Below, piece by piece: positions 40,682-44,898 of a DNA stretch of 44,898 bases. Position 1 is the stretch's first letter. The number at the start of each line of letters is the position of its first letter. The DNA comes from a virus. The DNA lies in IMG/VR virus record IMGVR_UViG_3300008267_000095, positions 1-44,898 of that record; one strand, written 5' to 3'. The notes beneath the pieces were generated by a model, which saw only the letters and a list, made by a program, of their open reading frames with translations, had not been told where the DNA came from and did no database searches. The translations under genes were made by a program, and so were the position numbers.

Positions 40682-41205
40682 TGCGGAATCTCTTCCGCAC
40701 CTTCAAACACTGGAGTAGTGCTTACTAATTCAACATAATCAGGATTGTTAGGCCACACTACTTTAATAGCAGTTTGCACCTCTTCTACAGTGGATGCAGT
40801 GCCAATAGCAACTAGTGCCATACTAGCGGTGTCACGCACACTCTCACGCCACACTATCCACTCAGGTTTGTACGTAGCATCTTTCATATTACGTATTTCC
40901 ATATAATCTGTAGGAAATAGAATTGAATGAGCTTGTTGACGAATAGTGTTCTTCCATTGCGTTTTAAGAACGGTTAAATCTTTAGGAGTGTTTGTATAAG
41001 TTAATACACCTTCATTCCATGTACTATTTACCCAATAAAACCTATCATCCTCAGGAGAGTTGTATGTAACGGTTTCAACAATGCCAATACCCTGTTTTTG
41101 TTCAGGGGAGGCAAGTTGCAGCCAATTAGCAGGGTATTGCACTTCATTAAGAGTGAAAGGCATTCCTTCTTGAATGTACACTCCTGTATCAATGTGATAA
41201 TACAT
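40678..41205 (-). CDS. Probable tail fibre assembly protein
   Basis: A 175-residue protein directly after the large fibre gene. The layout 'VQYPANWLQLASPEQKQGIG' near residues 23-42, then a helical middle with 'LKTQWKNTIRQQAHSILFPTD', resembles chaperones of tail fibres, in which an Asn-Trp-Leu and a later helical DUF4376-like region recur. It probably assists trimer formation of the fibre encoded upstream. Confidence 0.7.
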   Translation of the reverse strand: MYYHIDTGVYIQEGMPFTLNEVQYPANWLQLASPEQKQGIGIVETVTYNSPEDDRFYWVNSTWNEGVLTYTNTPKDLTVLKTQWKNTIRQQAHSILFPTDYMEIRNMKDATYKPEWIVWRESVRDTASMALVAIGTASTVEEVQTAIKVVWPNNPDYVELVSTTPVFEGAEEIPQ

Positions 41206-41207
41206 AA

Positions 41208-43625
41208 TTACCTCGCTCTTGATATGTTAAAGGGGTTTTCTGCGAAAGCAGCGTAGATGTAAGTAGATCCACTTTGATTTGAAGTTGCAGTAGTTGTTCG
41301 CGCTTTAAATCCATTACTCAAAAAGTCACAAGTTGGATCAGATAATGTAGCGTCACTAAGAGCTAAGTTAGGACACTGGCGACTTGGCATTACGTTATAT
41401 GTATCTCGTGATGAATCAATAATTACCCAATGTGTTGCTGATGATATAATTTTGATTAATACAAAACGAGGACGGAAACCGCAATACACAAATGGCCCGT
41501 CTGTTGAACCGTTGCCCGTGTACGAACCAAACGCGCTGTAGCCGGAGATGGGGGCAAAACAATAGGCGATGTTGCTAGTGCTGCCGTTGCAGCTGCTATT
41601 TGCACCAAGACTGAACACGGTGCTTGTCGGTGCAACACCCTGCCAGAAGATGCTGTTGCTGGTTTGCCCGTTGGTTTCATCAAGCGTCAAATAATACGAG
41701 GCCGATGTCAAATTGGCGTGATACACAATCCAGTTGACTACGTTTGTCCTGTTACGCGCAATAATCATCCTTGGCGCAACACCAAGGCCGTGACCAACGG
41801 TTGCATTTGCGATTGTGCCAGTGTAGGTCACCACGCTAAAGCCAGCGGTTGGATTTGCGCTTACCGATGAGGTAATGCTACCTGCGGTGTTGGTTACCGC
41901 AGTGCCGCCGCCTTTCCAGTTCCAACCAACATATGCTTCACCATTAGCGTTCCAAGTGGCAACAGAGCCTACGGAAAAGCCATTGCTATTGAAAGCCTGT
42001 ACACCGTTGGTTGTGTCGTAGTCTTCGGCGTTTGTATTGTTTGAACTTAACGCTCTTGAAGCACCGCGAACCGAATCAAACAGACCATGCACACGAGCAG
42101 TAGCTCTACACTTCAGCCACACAAAATCAGGCTGGAATGAGAAGGTGTTGTTTGTGTTGGCGACAGTAAGGTTTGCGCCAGTACCCGTATACAGCGTAGA
42201 GGCATTGTAGTTTGCGCCGTTGCTGATCGTCGGCGTGGGCAGGTTTTGGGTGCAAAGTGCTTTGAAGCCTGATGGTGCGGTGTAGGTGAATGGCTGCTGA
42301 CCGAAGTTAGCGGCATATCCTTTTGTTGAGCCGCTGTTACCATTTCCAACAACAGGAACATAAGTACCGGAAATACCTGTGTATGCAGTGCCTTGACTTG
42401 TGCCATTTTTGTAGAACACAAGGGTTCCAGCATCCATATCTACCGCAACACCGATGATGTCGTTTACCGTGTACGTTGCACCGTAAGCAGAATAAGAACC
42501 ATTTGAGCCTTTATTCGCTGTTCCAGTGTAACCGTATCCAATGTACGTCCCCGCATTTGTAAAAATGACTTGCGTAAATCTTGGGTCAACAATGCCAACA
42601 ATAGCCGTTGTTTCAGTTGCCGCTGTTAATGTTATTTCAAAATAAAATTTACCCGAAGAAACCCCAAAAGTTCCCACGTTAGAGGAATCAGCGCCAACTG
42701 TAATACTTAAATTACCGTTAGAAAAAGTTCCCGCTGTTCCATTTTTAGTCAACGGATTCAATACCGCATAATTCCCGCGCACCGTCCCACCAGCACCTGT
42801 ATCGCTGCCATAGTTAGTTGGCGTATCCACCATGCTGTCGTAGGTCGTGCCAGCAGTCACCGAGATGTTGTTGGCAGTCCAGTTGTTGCTGTTGCCTGAG
42901 TAATCATAGGCAAGTGTAGAGGCGCTGGTTGGATCGCTGTAGTTGAGGTAGAACCCGTTATTGCCGTATGTACCAGTGTACTTCTTAGGATTCCACACCC
43001 CAGTTGCAGCGTCAAATGCGCCAAAGCTGGTTGGCGTTAAGGCCTGACCATCAATGAAGTAGCTATCGGCAAAGTACGAGCCAACAAAATTTCTTACCGA
43101 TCCGGAATAGTTCGCACCAAAGTAAGTCAATTGACCAGAGTTGTTTATGTAGGTGTTGTAGTTTTGGCTTGGATATGTTGTGTTGGAATAAGAAGTTACT
43201 TGCACTCCATTGATGTAATAGATGATTCGATTTGCTGCCGTTGCTTGCGTACTGTCGTACACATACATGAGGTGATACCAAGCCGAGGAATCACGCAAAA
43301 TATTGCTGGAGGTAACATAAATGGCTGTGCCACTAGAGTAGTCATTTATGTACATCATTCCATTTGAATAATCTACTCCAAGCTGAACATAGTTTCCAGA
43401 CGCGCCGCCGTTATCTGTCGTTCCAAGGATGTTTCCACCCGGGCCAAACTGTCCGTTGCCAAGTTTGAACCAAGTGCTAAGAGTCCAAATTTTGCCGTTG
43501 GTTGGAGTGCCAAATGTGCGGTTTAGGTACGCACTAGCACTTGCTCTCAACCGAATGCTGCGGCTGATCTGATAGCCATCCTCTCCAGCCACCAGCAACA
43601 TATTTCCGTTAGCTGGTACACTCAT
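41208..43625 (-). CDS. Tail fibre with LamG-like and SPRY-like domains
   Basis: An 805-residue Ser/Thr/Gly/Asn/Tyr-rich receptor-binding protein. The N-terminal part (about 20-215) matches a concanavalin-like LamG fold: 'WTLSTWFKLGNGQFG', 'WYHLMYVYDST' and 'NRIIYYINGVQV'. A second domain (about 315-430) with 'GKFYFEITLT', 'IIGVAVDMDAGTLVFYKNGT' matches SPRY/B30.2. A third beta-rich part (about 480-805) ends with 'GFRPRFVLIK'. It overlaps the upstream gene by ATGA. Base composition through much of it is more GC-rich than its neighbours. It probably binds host surface glycans. Confidence 0.85.
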   Translation of the reverse strand: MSVPANGNMLLVAGEDGYQISRSIRLRASASAYLNRTFGTPTNGKIWTLSTWFKLGNGQFGPGGNILGTTDNGGASGNYVQLGVDYSNGMMYINDYSSGTAIYVTSSNILRDSSAWYHLMYVYDSTQATAANRIIYYINGVQVTSYSNTTYPSQNYNTYINNSGQLTYFGANYSGSVRNFVGSYFADSYFIDGQALTPTSFGAFDAATGVWNPKKYTGTYGNNGFYLNYSDPTSASTLAYDYSGNSNNWTANNISVTAGTTYDSMVDTPTNYGSDTGAGGTVRGNYAVLNPLTKNGTAGTFSNGNLSITVGADSSNVGTFGVSSGKFYFEITLTAATETTAIVGIVDPRFTQVIFTNAGTYIGYGYTGTANKGSNGSYSAYGATYTVNDIIGVAVDMDAGTLVFYKNGTSQGTAYTGISGTYVPVVGNGNSGSTKGYAANFGQQPFTYTAPSGFKALCTQNLPTPTISNGANYNASTLYTGTGANLTVANTNNTFSFQPDFVWLKCRATARVHGLFDSVRGASRALSSNNTNAEDYDTTNGVQAFNSNGFSVGSVATWNANGEAYVGWNWKGGGTAVTNTAGSITSSVSANPTAGFSVVTYTGTIANATVGHGLGVAPRMIIARNRTNVVNWIVYHANLTSASYYLTLDETNGQTSNSIFWQGVAPTSTVFSLGANSSCNGSTSNIAYCFAPISGYSAFGSYTGNGSTDGPFVYCGFRPRFVLIKIISSATHWVIIDSSRDTYNVMPSRQCPNLALSDATLSDPTCDFLSNGFKARTTTATSNQSGSTYIYAAFAENPFNISRAR

Positions 43626-44485
43626 TTAACATCTCCGAGCATACGGCAAGAGATGCGTGTAGCACTCTCTACGTAATAGGCCATAGTGTCTACAGCAGAA
43701 GCAGTGGCTGTCACTGTGGGCACTGTACCACCGGGGAATTTCCAATAGCTACCAAAGGCTAGGGTTTTTGGTGAAGATGCATGCTGAGTGAACACAATAG
43801 TTCCACATTGACCAGCAGTGATGTTAGTGGGGTTGGCTAGTGTAGTGTTCTCAGTGAAAGTGTGTGTGAAGTTGTTAGCCAGAGCTAGGTTGACAGCAAT
43901 TGATGCCGAGGTGCTGGTCAGTGCTGTGGCACTCCCTCGTTGAGCAACAGAGAAACTCTGCACCACGTTTGTCTTGGCTGTATTAGCATCATATGCTTGT
44001 ACGTCTGTATTAATAACAGCACCAATGGCTGTACGAGCAGCAGCAGCATCTACGGCTATAAACACTGCTTTACCCACTGTAGTGCCACCAAGGTTGGTAC
44101 GAGCAGTGGCTGGACTAGCAAGTTCTGAGAGGTTGTTATTTTTATTAAGGAGGTTGCTGGTGTCCAGAGAGGCGGCACTTGCTGCAGCAGCAGCGGCACT
44201 GTCTGCGGCATCTTCTGCACTGGCAGCAGCAGCTACACTGGCATCATAAGCATTATTATCCAATATGCTTAAATAGGCACGTGTAACGGGTTCATTATCA
44301 CTAGTGGGAGCAGGGACATTAAGAATTCGATTGGAGTTCATATCCAAATTACCAGACATGGTGTTTGGACTTGTACCATCTCTACTTAAGGTGTTTTCAA
44401 TTGCTGTTACAATTGCAGAGAAGTTGGCATTGAGAGCAGCTACTGAGGCATAGCGACTACCAATGGTGGACAGTGTGAGTTTCAT
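43622..44485 (-). CDS. First late gene: tail fibre/virion protein (287 aa)
   Basis: The first gene after the right-end promoter. The N-terminus has 'RYASVAALNANFSAIVTAIENTL' and 'MSGNLDMNSNRILNVPAPTS', a pattern of tail-fibre N-terminal parts that attach to the virion, followed by an Ala-rich coiled-coil (about 78-105) and 'NLSELASPATARTNLGG', a motif frequent in fibre proteins. A compact beta C-terminus follows. It probably forms the base of the receptor-binding apparatus. The ribosome site AAAGGG is weak. Confidence 0.78.
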   Translation of the reverse strand: MKLTLSTIGSRYASVAALNANFSAIVTAIENTLSRDGTSPNTMSGNLDMNSNRILNVPAPTSDNEPVTRAYLSILDNNAYDASVAAAASAEDAADSAAAAAASAASLDTSNLLNKNNNLSELASPATARTNLGGTTVGKAVFIAVDAAAARTAIGAVINTDVQAYDANTAKTNVVQSFSVAQRGSATALTSTSASIAVNLALANNFTHTFTENTTLANPTNITAGQCGTIVFTQHASSPKTLAFGSYWKFPGGTVPTVTATASAVDTMAYYVESATRISCRMLGDVK

Positions 44486-44533
44486 GGGGATACCCTTTCA
44501 TTTCATTCAAGGAGGGAGTTTGCGTCACCCGTA

Positions 44534-44548
44534 GGCCAGCTTCTGGCC
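44534..44548 (-). other. 5' leader hairpin of the first late transcript
   Basis: GGCCAG (44534-44539) pairs with CTGGCC (44543-44548) around a three-base loop, read AAG on the minus strand. It lies just downstream of the bipartite promoter, near the expected transcription start, so the late mRNA would begin with a small hairpin, as is common for mRNA protection. Confidence 0.65.
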
Positions 44549-44555
44549 CATATGC

Positions 44556-44586
44556 ATTAGTAGTAAAAAACATTCAAATTGTCCAA
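44556..44586 (-). promoter_or_regulatory. Bipartite candidate late promoter, right end
   Basis: TTGGACA and GTTTTTTACTACTAAT are separated by 8 bp on the minus strand, exactly as at 34136-34166; the following CATA is shared too. It is the only promoter-like element upstream of the first minus-strand gene and would drive the late arm. Confidence 0.75.
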
Positions 44587-44610
44587 TTGTACGTACAAAA
44601 TAATACGATA

Positions 44611-44625
44611 GGGCGGGTGGGTGGG
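44611..44625 (+). other. G-quadruplex motif with one-base loops
   Basis: GGGCGGGTGGGTGGG has four runs of three G separated by single bases, the pattern that gives very stable parallel quadruplexes. It is on the plus strand, about 25 bp upstream of the minus-strand late promoter. Formation is predicted from the pattern, not shown. Confidence 0.8.
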
Positions 44626-44719
44626 AAATATTTAATATATACAGAGTAGCATATATGTTACCAATGTGTACAGAAAAAATTGTGAGGGATTTTTATGGGT
44701 CTTTATGCAACAAGAACAT

Positions 44720-44744
44720 CCCCCCTACCCCCCTTACTCCCCTC
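44720..44744. other. C-rich (minus-strand G-rich) tract
   Basis: Three C-runs of 4 to 6 bases in a pyrimidine-rich stretch, with further short runs. On the minus strand it has enough G-runs for a second, less regular quadruplex. It lies between the late promoter and the triloop hairpins. Confidence 0.6.
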
Positions 44745-44763
44745 CATGCTATGCATGAATTGG

Positions 44764-44843
44764 CTGGCATAGTATTTGCCTTCGGCAACTAACAGCGAAG
44801 CTGTTGTTTATTTACCACTGGCATAGAAATTGCAGAGCAATTT
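44764..44843. repeat. Three triloop hairpins with repeated CTGGCATAG lead
   Basis: TTGCC-TTC-GGCAA (44776-44788), AACAGC-GAA-GCTGTT (44791-44805) and AAATTGC-AGA-GCAATTT (44827-44843) are perfect stems of 5, 6 and 7 bp with three-base loops. The first and third follow the same words, CTGGCATAG (44764 and 44818), so they look like copies of one module. The second contains GCGAAGC, known as an unusually stable single-stranded DNA mini-hairpin. Confidence 0.8.
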
Positions 44844-44898
44844 TAATACATATATATAATATATGTTAGTAAGTGCTAACTTATGTATATAATGTTCT

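Larger units (their letters stand above)
44486..44898. other. Right-end noncoding region (413 bp)
   Basis: No supported gene lies here; the longest frames are short or low-complexity. From left to right it contains a short leader for the first late gene, a GGCCAG triloop hairpin (44534-44548), a bipartite promoter (44556-44586), a perfect G-quadruplex motif (44611-44625), an AT-rich stretch, a C-rich tract (44720-44744), three triloop hairpins (44776-44843) and an inverted repeat with a TATAAT box. Such a dense cluster suits a replication origin or packaging region; the choice cannot be made from sequence alone. Confidence 0.75.

Noticed and set aside
44695-44772. Short plus-strand frame MGLYATRT... 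in the right-end region
   Set aside because: Only 25 codons, built on the C-rich tract, with a weak ribosome site; no sign of selection for a protein.
1-44898. Search for terminal direct repeats, att sites, integrase and CRISPR arrays
   Set aside because: First and last bases share no visible repeat, no recombinase motif or regularly spaced repeat array was seen. The Cas4-like nuclease is a phage recombination-type enzyme, not a CRISPR gene here.

Overview
The window looks like a complete or nearly complete genome of a lytic, T7-superfamily podovirus (short-tailed dsDNA phage) of a Gram-negative, probably aquatic, bacterium. The virion genes run in T7-like order: terminase, portal, scaffold, capsid, tail tubular A and B, internal virion proteins. 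No single-subunit RNA polymerase, integrase or repressor is recognisable, so it resembles RNA-polymerase-lacking T7 relatives such as roseophage SIO1 and Vibrio phage VpV262. That affiliation is inference, and no host can be named.

Layout. Two convergent arms meet at about 18.41 kb. The left arm (+ strand, 56-18419) starts at a near-consensus sigma70 promoter, with a second at 2332-2360. It holds small early genes, a VWA/metallopeptidase protein with its MoxR-type AAA+ ATPase (the phage 'CobT/CobS' pair), ThyX, a zinc-ribbon/TOPRIM primase, a DnaB-type helicase, a family A DNA polymerase, an OB-fold protein, a Cas4/RecB-like nuclease, a DEDD exonuclease, an ECF-like sigma factor, an HNH nuclease, class I ribonucleotide reductase (NrdA, NrdB), a tRNA-Thr and a MazG-like pyrophosphohydrolase. 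Together these supply nucleotides and a near-complete replisome. The arm ends at a rho-independent terminator lying inside the opposing gene.

The right arm (- strand, 44586 down to 18409) is the late region. In order of transcription it holds tail fibre genes, a probable fibre chaperone, lysis genes (two holin-like proteins and an M15 endolysin), packaging genes, portal, scaffold, capsid, decoration protein, tail tube genes, a T7 gp13/gp14-like pair, a 1987-residue injected protein with ADP-ribosyltransferase-like and zinc-protease-like motifs, a second large internal protein and a lytic transglycosylase. Two copies of an identically spaced bipartite element precede minus-strand genes (44556-44586, 34136-34166) and are candidate late promoters. 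The second, with a strong terminator at 31815-31852, brackets scaffold, capsid and decoration protein as one cassette.

The most unusual signal is a dispersed 12-bp palindrome, GTTCTTAAGAAC: 37 copies within two mismatches were found by eye against roughly 2 expected, nearly all inside genes and densest in the early arm. The second is the only long noncoding stretch (44486-44898), which packs a perfect G-quadruplex motif, a C-rich tract, a late promoter and four short hairpins with three-base loops. Window ends show no terminal repeat that I can see.
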